Source: JAYRGC01 sp041908065
GTDB taxonomy: Bacteria; Pseudomonadota; Alphaproteobacteria; UBA9219
DNA: 51,847 nucleotides
NCBI GenBank assembly: GCA_041908065.1
Contig: JAYRGC010000020.1
Location: 1 to 51,847, forward strand
Direction of reading: 5' to 3'
Below, piece by piece: positions 11,837 to 19,880 of the stretch. Position 1 is the first letter of the stretch; the number at the start of each line of letters is the position of its first letter. The notes below the pieces were generated by a model. That model worked only from the letters and a program-made list of their open reading frames with translations. It was not told where the DNA came from and made no database searches. The position numbers were made by a program, and so were the translations under genes.

Positions 11837-13588
11837 TCATGGCGAGGGGGACTGTCCAAATTGCAGCGACGCGAGGCGCGCGTAAAGGCCGTTTTCAGCC
11901 ATAAGCTCGGCGTGCGCGCCCATGGAATCCACTCTGCCATTATTCATGACCACTATGCGATCCGCGTCGATGACGGTGGAAAGGCGATGGGCGATTACCA
12001 ACGTGGCGCGGCCTGCCATCAGCCTGTGCAAAGCGTCTTGCACCAAGGACTCGCTTTCGGAATCCAAGGCCGAGGTGGCCTCGTCTAGCAGCAATACCGC
12101 CGGATCCCTAAGCATGGCGCGGGCGATGGCTATGCGTTGGCGTTGTCCGACGGAAAGCCTAGTGCCCCTTTCTCCCAAGGGCGAAAAATATCCCTGCGGC
12201 AGCGCCGAGATGAAATCGTGCGCGTTGGCCGCCTTGGCGGCGGCGATTATCTCGTCTTGGGAGGCTCCCTCGCGCCCATAGCCGATGTTCTTCCATACGT
12301 CGCCCGAAAATATCGCCGGTTCCTGAGGCACTATCGCCATGCGCTTTCGCAGCTCGTGGGGATGGAGCGAGCGCAGATCGCGTCCGCCGAACGAAACGAC
12401 GCCGGAAGAAGGATCATAAAAACGCATGGCCAAAGCGAACAGCGTGCTTTTACCCGCGCCGCTTGGCCCCACTACCGCCACTCTTTCCCCCGCCTTTACG
12501 GCAAGGCTTACGCCGTCGAGAGCGAGGGTTTCAGGACGCGAAGGATAGGAGAACGACACGTCGGTAAAGGCCAGATCTCCCCGCGAGTTCAAAGGATCGA
12601 GATTCTTCGGCGCGTCGCCGGCATCGACCATCGGCCGCGCGTCGATAAGCTCGTATATCCGCGCAGCCGCAGCCTCGGCGCGATGCACGTCGCCCCACGA
12701 TTCTCCGATAGCTCCGGCGGTGGCCGCCACCAAGACGGAGTAAAACACGAACGACGATAATTGCCCCGCGCTTAGGGTTCCTTTTAAAACGTCGTGCCCA
12801 CCCGCCCACAGGATGACGCCGATGCCGGAGAAGGCCAGAATTATGACCATCGCCGCCAATCCGGCGCGGGCTATGACGCGGCGGCGCGAGGCGTCCAACG
12901 CCGCGTCGGACAGGCGGGAAAACTCCCGCGTCTCGTCTCCCTCGCGGCAAAAAGTCTGCACCGTTCGCGCTTCGCCCAAAGTCTCCGCCGCGTGGGAGGC
13001 GACATCGGCCAGGCGATCGAGGCTGGCGCGGGAAAGCCGCTTGAGCATTTTGCCGGAGACGATTATCGGCAACACCACCAAGGGAATCAAAAGCCCCACC
13101 AGAACGCTAAGCCTAGGGCTGGTGACCAGCATCATGCCGATGCCGCCTATCAGCATCACCGAATTACGCAAGGCCACCGAAAGCGAGGAGCCGATAAGGG
13201 TTTGCAGCGCGTCGGCGTCGGAGGTGAGGCGCGACATTATGTCGCCGCCGCGAACGGCGTCGAAAAAGTCCGGTCCCTGCCGCATTACGTTGGCGTAGGC
13301 GTCGCGCCTTAAGGCCGAACCGATTTTCTCGGCGGTGATCGCCACCAAAGAGGCGCGGAAAAAAGTGGCGGCGGCAAGCGTCAGTATGGCCGACAAAAGC
13401 CCCAGCAGGCTTTTGTCGAGCATCGAGGAATCCGCCGCCATGATGCCGTGGTCGATGACCGAGCGCAGCCCGTGTCCTATGGCCAACACGGTAAGCGCGG
13501 CCAGAACTATGGCGACCGAGGCTCCGGCCACGGCTGTCCTATGAGGGCGCACATATTCTTTTAATCTGGATACTGCGCTTCCGCTCAT
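11837..13588 (-). CDS. ABC exporter, fused permease and ATPase (MsbA-related)
   Basis: A 583-residue half-transporter that would homodimerise in the inner membrane. Residues about 15-300 form the six-helix type 1 exporter domain; the C-terminal ATPase has Walker A GPSGAGKST, Q-loop IVPQEP, signature LSVGQRQR, Walker B VLLLDEATSALD and the H-loop HRLST. The size and the Ser/Ala-rich membrane domain fit the MsbA-related group of alphaproteobacterial exporters, which are often assumed to move lipids or drugs; the substrate cannot be read from sequence. It is transcribed away from tRNA-Leu and has no obvious partner gene. Confidence 0.92.
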   Translation of the reverse strand: MSGSAVSRLKEYVRPHRTAVAGASVAIVLAALTVLAIGHGLRSVIDHGIMAADSSMLDKSLLGLLSAILTLAAATFFRASLVAITAEKIGSALRRDAYANVMRQGPDFFDAVRGGDIMSRLTSDADALQTLIGSSLSVALRNSVMLIGGIGMMLVTSPRLSVLVGLLIPLVVLPIIVSGKMLKRLSRASLDRLADVASHAAETLGEARTVQTFCREGDETREFSRLSDAALDASRRRVIARAGLAAMVIILAFSGIGVILWAGGHDVLKGTLSAGQLSSFVFYSVLVAATAGAIGESWGDVHRAEAAAARIYELIDARPMVDAGDAPKNLDPLNSRGDLAFTDVSFSYPSRPETLALDGVSLAVKAGERVAVVGPSGAGKSTLFALAMRFYDPSSGVVSFGGRDLRSLHPHELRKRMAIVPQEPAIFSGDVWKNIGYGREGASQDEIIAAAKAANAHDFISALPQGYFSPLGERGTRLSVGQRQRIAIARAMLRDPAVLLLDEATSALDSESESLVQDALHRLMAGRATLVIAHRLSTVIDADRIVVMNNGRVDSMGAHAELMAENGLYARLASLQFGQSPSP

Positions 13589-13641
13589 GTGCTGAATATG
13601 CCGGACAGGATTGTTTCACAGCCAAATAAGGCGAAGCGCGA

Positions 13642-13728
13642 TGGTGCCCAGGAGAAGACTCGAACTTCCACGACATCGCTGCCACAGGTACCTGAAACCT
13701 GCGCGTCTACCAATTCCGCCACCTGGGC
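13642..13728 (-). tRNA. tRNA-Leu (CAG)
   Basis: An 87-base class II tRNA on the minus strand. Acceptor stem GCCCAGG/CCTGGGC, D-arm beginning TGGCGGAATTGGTAGACGC, anticodon loop TTCAGGT (CAG), a long variable arm and T-loop GTTCGAGTC; CCA is encoded. It lies between the ABC exporter and epmA. Confidence 0.95.
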
Positions 13729-13779
13729 ACTAGCTCGACAAAACACGATTGCGCTTGGTAAGGCTTGGCGGCGGAAAAG

Positions 13780-14853
13780 TCAAGAGCGCGCCACCGGAGC
13801 CCAAAGCACGTCCTCTATATCCTCGGTTCCGGCGCACAGCATGGCCAAACGATCCACGCCCAAGGCTATGCCCGACGCCGGAGGCATTCCGTGGCGCAGC
13901 GCGGCGATGAAATCCATGTCTATGGGATAACGCTCGCCGTGCAGTTTTTCCTTCAGATCCATGTCTTCCTTGAAACGCCTTAGCTGCTCCTCGGGATCCG
14001 TAAGTTCGCCGAAGGCGTTGGCGATCTCGTACCCCGCCATGTAAAGCTCGAAACGCTCGGCCAACCGCTTATCCTCGGGTTTGGGACGCGCCAACGCCGC
14101 CATGCTTATGGGATAATCGCAAAGAAAAGTGGGGCGGCCATTGCCTAAGAACGGTTCGATCTTTTCCATCATTACCCGAAAGAAAACGTCGTCCCAGCTA
14201 TCGCCGTCGGCGCAACGCACTCCGGCTCGTTCCGCCTCGCGCCTAAGCGCGGCTCCGTCGGGGCGCAAAGGATCGGGGGCGGTCGCCAAAAGGTCTATAT
14301 CCGCATAGCGCGTGAACGCGTCGGGAACGCTCAGGCTTTCCCACTCGGCGAAGGGGTCGCAAGCCATGCCGTTCGCATGGAAGACCATGCCCTTGCCCGC
14401 CGCCGCCCGCGCCAATTCCACGCAATCGCGCATGATGTCCGTGATGCCGGCCTCGGCGCGATACCATTCCAGCATGGTGAATTCGGGGTGGTGGCGGCTG
14501 GAGCGTTCGGCGTTGCGGAAGGCGTGGGACATCTGATAGATGCGCTTTTCTCCCGCCACCAGCAGTTTTTTCATGGAAAACTCGGGGCTGGTGTGCAGGT
14601 AAAGCGCGAGCGAAGCTCCGCCATGCGGGCAACGCAATTCGGTGCGGAAAGCCTGAAGATGCACTTCGTTGCCCGGGGAAATCTGCAAGGCCGGAGTGTC
14701 CACCTCGACGAACCCCTCGGCCTCGAAAAAGCCCCTGATGGCCGATATGACGGCTCGCCTTTTCTCAAGAAACGGACGTTTGCGCGAATAAACGTCGCCG
14801 CGCCACCAAGGCGGATTTGTCATAGACGATGTTGTCATAGCCATATTTTCCAT
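13780..14853 (-). CDS. epmA: EF-P lysine ligase (GenX/EpmA family)
   Basis: A 357-residue class II aminoacyl-tRNA-synthetase-like enzyme lacking the tRNA anticodon-binding domain of LysRS. In the characterised family it activates (R)-beta-lysine or lysine with ATP and attaches it to a conserved Lys of elongation factor P. Class II motifs are visible: FEAEGFVEVDTPALQISPGNE (motif 1), RIYQMSHAFRNAERSSRHHPEFTMLEWYRA (motif 2) and GIALGVDRLAMLCAG (motif 3). The gene starts with several Met codons; MTNPPWWRGDVYSRKR could be the true N-terminus. No efp or epmB gene is in this window. Confidence 0.9.
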   Translation of the reverse strand: MENMAMTTSSMTNPPWWRGDVYSRKRPFLEKRRAVISAIRGFFEAEGFVEVDTPALQISPGNEVHLQAFRTELRCPHGGASLALYLHTSPEFSMKKLLVAGEKRIYQMSHAFRNAERSSRHHPEFTMLEWYRAEAGITDIMRDCVELARAAAGKGMVFHANGMACDPFAEWESLSVPDAFTRYADIDLLATAPDPLRPDGAALRREAERAGVRCADGDSWDDVFFRVMMEKIEPFLGNGRPTFLCDYPISMAALARPKPEDKRLAERFELYMAGYEIANAFGELTDPEEQLRRFKEDMDLKEKLHGERYPIDMDFIAALRHGMPPASGIALGVDRLAMLCAGTEDIEDVLWAPVARS

Positions 14854-14944
14854 TTTTACGGTAAGTTAAGGTTCTACAACAGCTACCCCGTCCGTTTTCG
14901 GAAAAATGGCAAATGGAGCGAATTTTTGTTAGCTATTTTCCTAT

Positions 14945-14965
14945 TAGTAGTATATAATACTACTA
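14945..14965 (+). promoter_or_regulatory. Palindromic operator and -10 of the toxin-antitoxin operon
   Basis: TAGTAGTAT and ATACTACTA are perfect inverted repeats around ATA, and a perfect TATAAT -10 (14953-14958) is contained in the palindrome. A further half-site (TACTACT) follows at 14969. A ParD-like ribbon-helix-helix dimer would bind this site and block the promoter, the usual autoregulation of such operons. No good -35 lies at 17 bases. Confidence 0.65.
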
Positions 14966-14987
14966 TATACTACTGCTTTATGGGGGT

Positions 14988-15251
14988 ATGCAAATGCCAC
15001 AGCTTGCTGAAAAACTTTCCATAACCTTACCTGTCGAGATGGTTAGGCTTATTCGCGACAAGGTGGAATCCGGAACCTATAGCTCGAATAGCGAAGTCAT
15101 ACGCGAGGCTTTGCGCGGATGGATGGAACGCGAACAAAGATTGATAAAACTGGACACCGCCATAGTAAAGGGCGTTGCCGATGCCGATGCCGGACGTTCG
15201 CAGGAAATATCGCTTGCGCGCTTGGAAATGCGTGAACGTTTTAAGTCATGA
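14988..15251 (+). CDS. ParD-like ribbon-helix-helix antitoxin
   Basis: An 87-residue protein whose first half (KLSITLPVEMVRLIRDKVESGTYSSNSEVIREALRGWMEREQR) is the ribbon-helix-helix DNA-binding fold of ParD/CopG antitoxins; the charged C-terminal tail would wrap and neutralise the toxin. The start may be ATG 14988 or 14994; GGGGG lies just upstream. It overlaps the toxin gene by four bases (ATGA) and probably represses its own promoter through the palindrome at 14945. Confidence 0.92.
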   Translation: MQMPQLAEKLSITLPVEMVRLIRDKVESGTYSSNSEVIREALRGWMEREQRLIKLDTAIVKGVADADAGRSQEISLARLEMRERFKS

Positions 15252-15541
15252 AAACAGTAATAACGAATGCCGCCAAATTTGATTTGGTGGAAATCGGCGA
15301 GTTCATAGCCATGAACAACCCGTTGCGAGCGGCTAGTTTCCTAGAAGAGTTGCTTGATAAATGTGAAACCATAGCTGAAAATCCATTCGCGTATCGGCTG
15401 ATTCCGCGATATGAACGGCATGACATAAGGCGTTGCTCTCATTGCGATTATTTGATTTTCTATCGCGTCTCCAAAGAAACCGTCGAAATAATACATATTC
15501 TTCATGGAGCGCGGGACTATGATGTGCTGTTGTTTCCATAA
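15248..15541 (+). CDS. ParE-like toxin (RelE/ParE superfamily)
   Basis: A 97-residue protein with the compact RelE/ParE fold: N-terminal helices (AKFDLVEIGEFIAMNNPLRAASFLEELLDKCETIAENP), then the strand pattern YRLIPRYERHDIRRCSHCDYLIFYRVSKETVEIIHILHGARDY ending in the family motif for a basic and His-containing edge strand. ParE proteins poison gyrase; the RelE branch cleaves mRNA; sequence favours ParE but does not settle the target. It is translationally coupled to the antitoxin. Two Cys residues in the RRCSHCDY strand are unusual. Confidence 0.9.
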   Translation: MKTVITNAAKFDLVEIGEFIAMNNPLRAASFLEELLDKCETIAENPFAYRLIPRYERHDIRRCSHCDYLIFYRVSKETVEIIHILHGARDYDVLLFP

Positions 15542-15584
15542 CCCATGAATCGGCTATGTTGCCGGTAAACTTATAGAGTGCGCA

Positions 15585-16250
15585 ATGCCGACCGAGTATA
15601 AACTGGGAATCCTGTGCGGAGTGGCCGCCGAGGCCGAAATCGCCGCCGGAATCCCTAACGCCGCCGTGGAGGTTTCCGCAGCCAGCCGCGCCAAAGCCTC
15701 AGCTTTGGCCGAACGTCTGGCGCGAAGCGGGGTTGAAACCCTGATCAGTTTCGGCTTGGCGGGCGGATTAGATCCCGACCTTCCGTGCGGAACGATAGTC
15801 TTTGGCGAGGCCGTGCTTGGCTCCGGAGGAGTTTACGCTTGCGATCCTTCGCTTGTCTCCGCGCTCAAGAAACGCTTGCCGAACGCGGTTTGCGGCAAGG
15901 TGTGGGATACTCGGGGCATCGTCGCCAAGGCGGCGGAGAAACGCGCTCTGCGCGCCGCTTGCGGTTGCCTGATAGCGGATATGGAAAGCGGGGCGGTGGC
16001 GGAAGCGGCGGTGGCGCATGGGATAAGGTTCGCGGTGGCGCGGGCGGTATTGGACGACGCCGCGACCGACCTTCCGCCCGCCGCCCTCTTGCCCTTGCAA
16101 GACGACGGCGGGACGGATCGGTTCGCGCTTTTGAAAAGCCTATCGTCGCGTCCGCGACAAATTCCCTCGCTGATAAGACTGGGGCTTGGGTATTCCAACG
16201 CTTTGAAAAGTTTGAATGAAACGGCAAAGGCATTAGCCTCTGGATTTTGA
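15585..16250 (+). CDS. Nucleoside-phosphorylase-fold protein, HpnG-like
   Basis: A 221-residue protein of the PNP/UDP phosphorylase superfamily. The pattern LISFGLAGGLDPDLPCGTIV, ADMESGAVAEAAVAHGIRFAVARAVLDDAATDLPPAALL matches the hopanoid-associated phosphorylase HpnG, which in known systems releases adenine from adenosylhopane to give ribosylhopane. The MESG Glu and the following Asp are the substrate-binding positions of the superfamily. No other hopanoid gene is visible nearby, so function in hopanoid synthesis is an inference from family resemblance; an MTA/SAH nucleosidase-like role is the alternative. Confidence 0.72.
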   Translation: MPTEYKLGILCGVAAEAEIAAGIPNAAVEVSAASRAKASALAERLARSGVETLISFGLAGGLDPDLPCGTIVFGEAVLGSGGVYACDPSLVSALKKRLPNAVCGKVWDTRGIVAKAAEKRALRAACGCLIADMESGAVAEAAVAHGIRFAVARAVLDDAATDLPPAALLPLQDDGGTDRFALLKSLSSRPRQIPSLIRLGLGYSNALKSLNETAKALASGF

Positions 16251-16307
16251 GCCTTAAAGCGCGTTTAATACTTTTTAGGGAGTGCAACCTGAACAACGGA
16301 GATCAAG

Positions 16308-16532
16308 ATGCAATGCAACGTCGGTAAAGTAGACCGCGCCGCGAGAATCGTGGTCGGATTGGGCATAATCGCTGCCGGCTTCGCGCTGAACAGCTGGTGG
16401 GGCGCGGTAGGTTTGATACCTTTGATCACCGGCTTGGCTAAATGGTGTCCCTTGTACGTTCCGTTGAAGATTTCCACCGGAAGCTGCTGCTGCTCCTGCA
16501 AAGGCGGCGAAAAAGAGGGCGAGAAGAAGTAA
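16308..16532 (+). CDS. DUF2892 (YgaP-type) membrane protein
   Basis: A 74-residue protein matching the DUF2892 pattern: MQCNVGKVDRAARIVVGLGII, two short membrane helices (residues 13-27 and 30-44), and a conserved WCPLYVPL segment. A Cys-rich tail (GSCCCSCKGG) follows, which could bind metal. The fold occurs alone or fused to rhodanese in sulfur-related membrane proteins; no role is assigned here. GGAGATC upstream supports the start. The RNA methyltransferase gene begins 6 bases after its stop. Confidence 0.82.
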   Translation: MQCNVGKVDRAARIVVGLGIIAAGFALNSWWGAVGLIPLITGLAKWCPLYVPLKISTGSCCCSCKGGEKEGEKK

Positions 16533-16538
16533 TACGCT

Positions 16539-17645
16539 TTGAATCCATCGCCTAGTACAGCAGAAACCAAGCCTATTTGCCGCCACTTTCCCAAGTGCGG
16601 CGGTTGCCGTTTCCAGACCACGGACGCGGAGGGGTATGCCGCGTGGAAAATGGGGATGCTGTCGCAACTGCTTTCCCGCAGCGGGATGGGCGTCGTCAAG
16701 GTAAATCCGTTGCTGGTCGTGCCGTTGCGAACCCGCCGCCGCGTCAAGGTGGCGGCGAAGGGATGCGGGCGCGGCAAAGTGGCGGTGGGACTGCGCGGCT
16801 ATCGCAGCCATGAAATAGTGCGGATGGAGGAGTGTCCGGTTCTGTTGCCGGAGCTGGAAAAGGCCGTAACGGATTTATCCGCCAATCTTGCGGGATACTT
16901 ATCTGGCGGCGGCGAATGCGAAATCCAGATCACCGCCCTGCCGACCGGATTGGATGCCGTCATAATCGGCGGCGATAAACTGGGGCTTAGACAGCGCGAG
17001 GAGCTGGCCGCCTTGGCCTCTAATGTGGGATTGGCGCAGTTGTCGTGGCGCAAATGGTCGCGAAGCGAGATAGAGCCTGTAGCATTCGCCAGATCCCTTT
17101 CGCTCGTCTATGGCGATAACGTCGCGGTAAGGTTTCCCGCCGGATCGTTTCTGCAAGCGGCGCAAAGCGGCGAAGCGGCGTTGATAGATTTCGCCAAGCG
17201 TTGCGCGGGGGACTCGAAAAGCGTTTTAGATCTTTTTTGCGGATTGGGCGGCTTCGGGCTGTCGTTCGGACGCGCCGATAAGGTGGTTTTCTCCGACATC
17301 GATGGAGCCGCCATCGAAGCGTTGGAAGAAACCGCCCGCCGCATCCCCAACCGGAAAGTGGAGCGGCGCAATCTTTCCTCATCGCCTTTCAACAGCGACG
17401 AATGCGGTAGATTCGAAGCCATTATCGTGGATCCTCCCCGTGGCGGCGCGTTGGCGCAGGCCAAGAACATAGCGGCAAGCAAGGCCAAAGACGTGATAAT
17501 GGTCAGTTGCGATCCGCCGAGTTTCATCCGCGACGCCAAAACGCTTTTGGCCGGAGGCTATTCGCTCATGGAAATCCAGCCGGTGGATCAATTCCTGTTC
17601 TCTCCCCATCTGGAAATAGCCGCGCATTTCAGGCGGATAAAATAG
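16539..17645 (+). CDS. tRNA/23S rRNA uracil-5-methyltransferase (TrmA/RlmCD family)
   Basis: A 368-residue SAM-dependent methyltransferase. Four Cys residues for the [4Fe-4S] cluster are at about 14, 20, 23 and 98 (CRHFPKCGGC, MEECPVL). The SAM domain has VLDLFCGLGGFGLSF, the catalytic region DPPRGGA, and the nucleophile in VMVSCDP-type motif (MVSCDPPSFIRD). No TRAM domain is present, as in many alphaproteobacterial members. Translation begins at TTG, which must be used because the first cluster Cys lies only 14 residues in. The 3' end overlaps the convergent folP by 17 bases. Whether the target is U747, U1939 or tRNA U54 is not decided by sequence. Confidence 0.88.
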   Translation: MNPSPSTAETKPICRHFPKCGGCRFQTTDAEGYAAWKMGMLSQLLSRSGMGVVKVNPLLVVPLRTRRRVKVAAKGCGRGKVAVGLRGYRSHEIVRMEECPVLLPELEKAVTDLSANLAGYLSGGGECEIQITALPTGLDAVIIGGDKLGLRQREELAALASNVGLAQLSWRKWSRSEIEPVAFARSLSLVYGDNVAVRFPAGSFLQAAQSGEAALIDFAKRCAGDSKSVLDLFCGLGGFGLSFGRADKVVFSDIDGAAIEALEETARRIPNRKVERRNLSSSPFNSDECGRFEAIIVDPPRGGALAQAKNIAASKAKDVIMVSCDPPSFIRDAKTLLAGGYSLMEIQPVDQFLFSPHLEIAAHFRRIK

Positions 17646-18483
17646 CTCCGGCCATTTTCGCCACCAACGCCATTTCTTTGACATCATGGACGCGGACTAT
17701 CGCGGCGCGGCGCAGGACGCAGGCGGCGACCACGGCGGCGTTTCCTTCCATCCTTTGTTCTATGGGCTTGTCGAGAATGCGCCCGATGAACGATTTGCGC
17801 GACGCGCCCACTAACAAGGGATAGCCGGTGGCTTCGGCTATTTTGTCCAAGCGATTGATCAGGCGGAGGTTCTGTTCGACGGTTTTGCCGAACCCTATCC
17901 CGGGATCAAGGACTATGCGATCGCGGGAGATTCCTTTTTCCGTCGCCGTGGCCGCCAGTTTCGACAGCTCTTGGGACACGTCCGCCACCACGTCCGCATA
18001 TTCGGGGGCCAGATATTCTCCGCCGATTCTTTCGGTAGAGCGCGCCGCTCCGCGTTCGCTGCGATTGTGCATTAATACGACGCCAGCCCCGCTTCGCGCC
18101 GCCAAGGGCAGCGTAAGCGGATCCGCAAGGCCGCCGGAAATGTCGTTGATTATCGAGGCTCCGGCTTCCAAGGCCAAGGCGGCGACGCGGGATTTCACTG
18201 TGTCCACGCTGATGACAGCCGTAGGTAGACGTGATTTTATCGCCTCTACGGCTGGAATTACCCTGCGGATTTCCTCTTCCTCGCCAACAGGTTCCGCGCC
18301 CGGGCGGGAGCTTTCCCCGCCGATGTCCAAAATATCCGCGCCTTCCTCCGCCATGCGGCAAGCCGCGTCGGCTGCTCCGAAGGACAGGGCTATCCCGTCG
18401 CCGGAAAAAGAATCCGGAGACACGTTGACTATCCCCATTATCAGGGTGCGGGAAAATCCGGCGAGAAACGGGTTTTGAATCAT
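17629..18483 (-). CDS. folP: Dihydropteroate synthase
   Basis: Condenses 6-hydroxymethyl-7,8-dihydropterin pyrophosphate with p-aminobenzoate in folate synthesis, the target of sulfonamides. The 284-residue TIM barrel has the family signatures MGIVNVSPDSFSGDG, ADILDIGGESSRPGAEPV, SVDTVKSRVA, INDISGG, LDPGIGFGKT and the pterin-site GASRKSFIG. The start has GAAGGA upstream. It converges with the methyltransferase gene and diverges from the DUF58 gene; glmM, its frequent partner, is not adjacent. Confidence 0.95.
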   Translation of the reverse strand: MIQNPFLAGFSRTLIMGIVNVSPDSFSGDGIALSFGAADAACRMAEEGADILDIGGESSRPGAEPVGEEEEIRRVIPAVEAIKSRLPTAVISVDTVKSRVAALALEAGASIINDISGGLADPLTLPLAARSGAGVVLMHNRSERGAARSTERIGGEYLAPEYADVVADVSQELSKLAATATEKGISRDRIVLDPGIGFGKTVEQNLRLINRLDKIAEATGYPLLVGASRKSFIGRILDKPIEQRMEGNAAVVAACVLRRAAIVRVHDVKEMALVAKMAGAILSA

Positions 18484-18563
18484 CGTTTTTCCTTCGGCGC
18501 AAAATGGGATAGGATTCTCCCCTCCAGCATTGGAGAAACGTTACGCATAATCGGTACGGACGA

Positions 18564-19406
18564 ATGCAGTATAACCCCACGCCGGAGCAAGTGGCCATAT
18601 ATCAGCAAGCGCGAAAGTGCGCGCGGGCGTTGCCGCCCCTTGTGGCCGACGCGATGGCGGTGGCTCAGGCGGTGCAATCGGGGCCATATGGCTTGCGTCG
18701 CGCCGGAACGGGGGGTGATTTCTGGCAATTCCGCGAATACCAAGGCGGAGAATCCGCCAGCGCCATAGATTGGAAGCAATCGGCGCGAGGCAATAAGCTG
18801 TATGTGCGAGAAAAAGAAAGGGATATTTCCCAAAACGTCAATTTGTGGATAGACGCCTCCCTTTCCATGAACGACCGTTCCGCCTCAGGACTTCCGACCA
18901 AGGGCGAAGCGGCGCACATCCTGCTTTTGGGGCTGTCTTACCTTTTGCTGCAGGGCGGCGAAACGGTTAGCTGGATGGACTGCAAGGGCATTCCGCTTTT
19001 GATAAACGAGCGCGGGGCTTCGGGATTCGACCGCTTGGCGGCCAAGGTCTTGCCGATAGCGGAATCCGGCTGCGGCCTGCCGCCGATTTTAGCGGTGAAA
19101 AAGCATTCGCACGTCGTGTTCTGCGGGGACTTCTCGGCTCCTCTGGAGCAGTGGAAAGAGCGCGTTTCCGTATTCGTCGGCATGGGAATAAGGGGAGTGC
19201 TTCTGCAAATCGCCTCCCCGAGCGAAGCCATAGGAGAACGATGCGCGGAGGCGTGGAAAGAACATAGCTGTCGCGTTGGACAACTGGCCGATGAATTCGG
19301 TTGGCGTTGCCTCCATCACTCGACCGACGAAAACGTCAGCGCGACGTTGGCGCGATTATGCTATGTGATCGAACGCGGTTTTGACCATAACGGCCTTTGG
19401 CCGTAA
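18564..19406 (+). CDS. DUF58 protein (MoxR-associated family)
   Basis: A 280-residue protein of the DUF58 family, which normally works beside a MoxR AAA+ ATPase and von Willebrand A proteins. The core motif FREYQGGESASAIDWKQSARGNKLYVREKERD is clear, followed by a VWA-like fold beginning LWIDASLSM (a partial MIDAS: D-x-S-x-S). No moxR gene is adjacent. The last residues (FDHNGLWP) and the stop codon are encoded by an ACGGCCTTTGGCCGTAA repeat unit, so the natural C-terminus has been replaced or trimmed by repeat insertion. Confidence 0.82.
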   Translation: MQYNPTPEQVAIYQQARKCARALPPLVADAMAVAQAVQSGPYGLRRAGTGGDFWQFREYQGGESASAIDWKQSARGNKLYVREKERDISQNVNLWIDASLSMNDRSASGLPTKGEAAHILLLGLSYLLLQGGETVSWMDCKGIPLLINERGASGFDRLAAKVLPIAESGCGLPPILAVKKHSHVVFCGDFSAPLEQWKERVSVFVGMGIRGVLLQIASPSEAIGERCAEAWKEHSCRVGQLADEFGWRCLHHSTDENVSATLARLCYVIERGFDHNGLWP

Positions 19407-19434
19407 ACTCAAAGAGCTGGCCTTTGGCCGTAGA
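19389..19434. repeat. Two ACGGCCTTTGGCCGT-type hairpin units
   Basis: Two tandem units with the palindrome ACGGCC-TTT-GGCCGTA. The first forms the end and stop codon of the DUF58 gene. They belong to the tail of the composite repeat family but stand apart from the complete copy at 19613. Confidence 0.7.
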
Positions 19435-19486
19435 CTTAATGGCTCAACCTTACGCAATGTGGGGGGGGACGCTGTGTTTTTAGTTG

Positions 19487-19603
19487 AGAGACCAAGCAGC
19501 CGTACCCTGAGCCTGTCGAAGGGTACGGCGGGACATAAAAACATCCGTCCAGAGTGCAGCGCGGTCGCTTCGACAAGCTCAGCGACCGCGCTGCTTGCTC
19601 TCT
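19487..19603. repeat. Two-hairpin repeat (CCTGAGCCTGTCGAAGG family)
   Basis: An outer stem pairs AGAGACCAAGCAGC (19487-19500) with GCTGCTTGCTCTCT (19590-19603). Inside are two hairpins: CGTACCCT/AGGGTACG (19501-19527) around GAGCCTGTCG, and GCGGTCGCT/AGCGACCGC (19561-19588) around TCGACAAGCTC. The same GAGCCTGTCGA loop recurs at 34883, 37735, 39742 and 39797. Confidence 0.75.
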
Positions 19604-19612
19604 CCACTTAAA

Positions 19613-19832
19613 GGCTCTTAAGCAAAACGGGGGGTAATTTTGCATACAAACGCAACAGCAAGCATCGTCATTGCGAGCCGCCACCCTTTGGTTTGGACAG
19701 CGTTAACGCTGTCGGGCGGCGAAGCAATCCAGAGTCACAGCGCAACGGCTCTAGATTGCTTCGCCGCCAAGGGGCGGCTCGCAATGACGGCCCTTTTTGG
19801 AAAGGCAATACCCACTCGTTTTGGGCAAGATC
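19613..19832. mobile_element. MITE-like composite repeat (copy 5)
   Basis: Complete copy with terminal repeats GGCTCTTAAGCAAAACGG (left) and CTCGTTTTGGGCAAGATCC (right). Flanks CCACTTAAA (19604-19612) and CAAGTTAAA (19833-19841) agree at 7 of 9 bases, consistent with a decayed duplication. The left arm is the TTTTGCAT-ACAAACGCAAC type and the right arm the TTTTTGGAAAGGCAATACC type, so the orientation is opposite to copies at 25647, 27458 and 39853. The left side hairpin holds the ACAGCGTTAACGCTGT palindrome. Confidence 0.85.
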
Positions 19833-19880
19833 CAAGTTAAAACACAGACTCCATTCCACCAAGCAGCGAGGATCCTTTCC

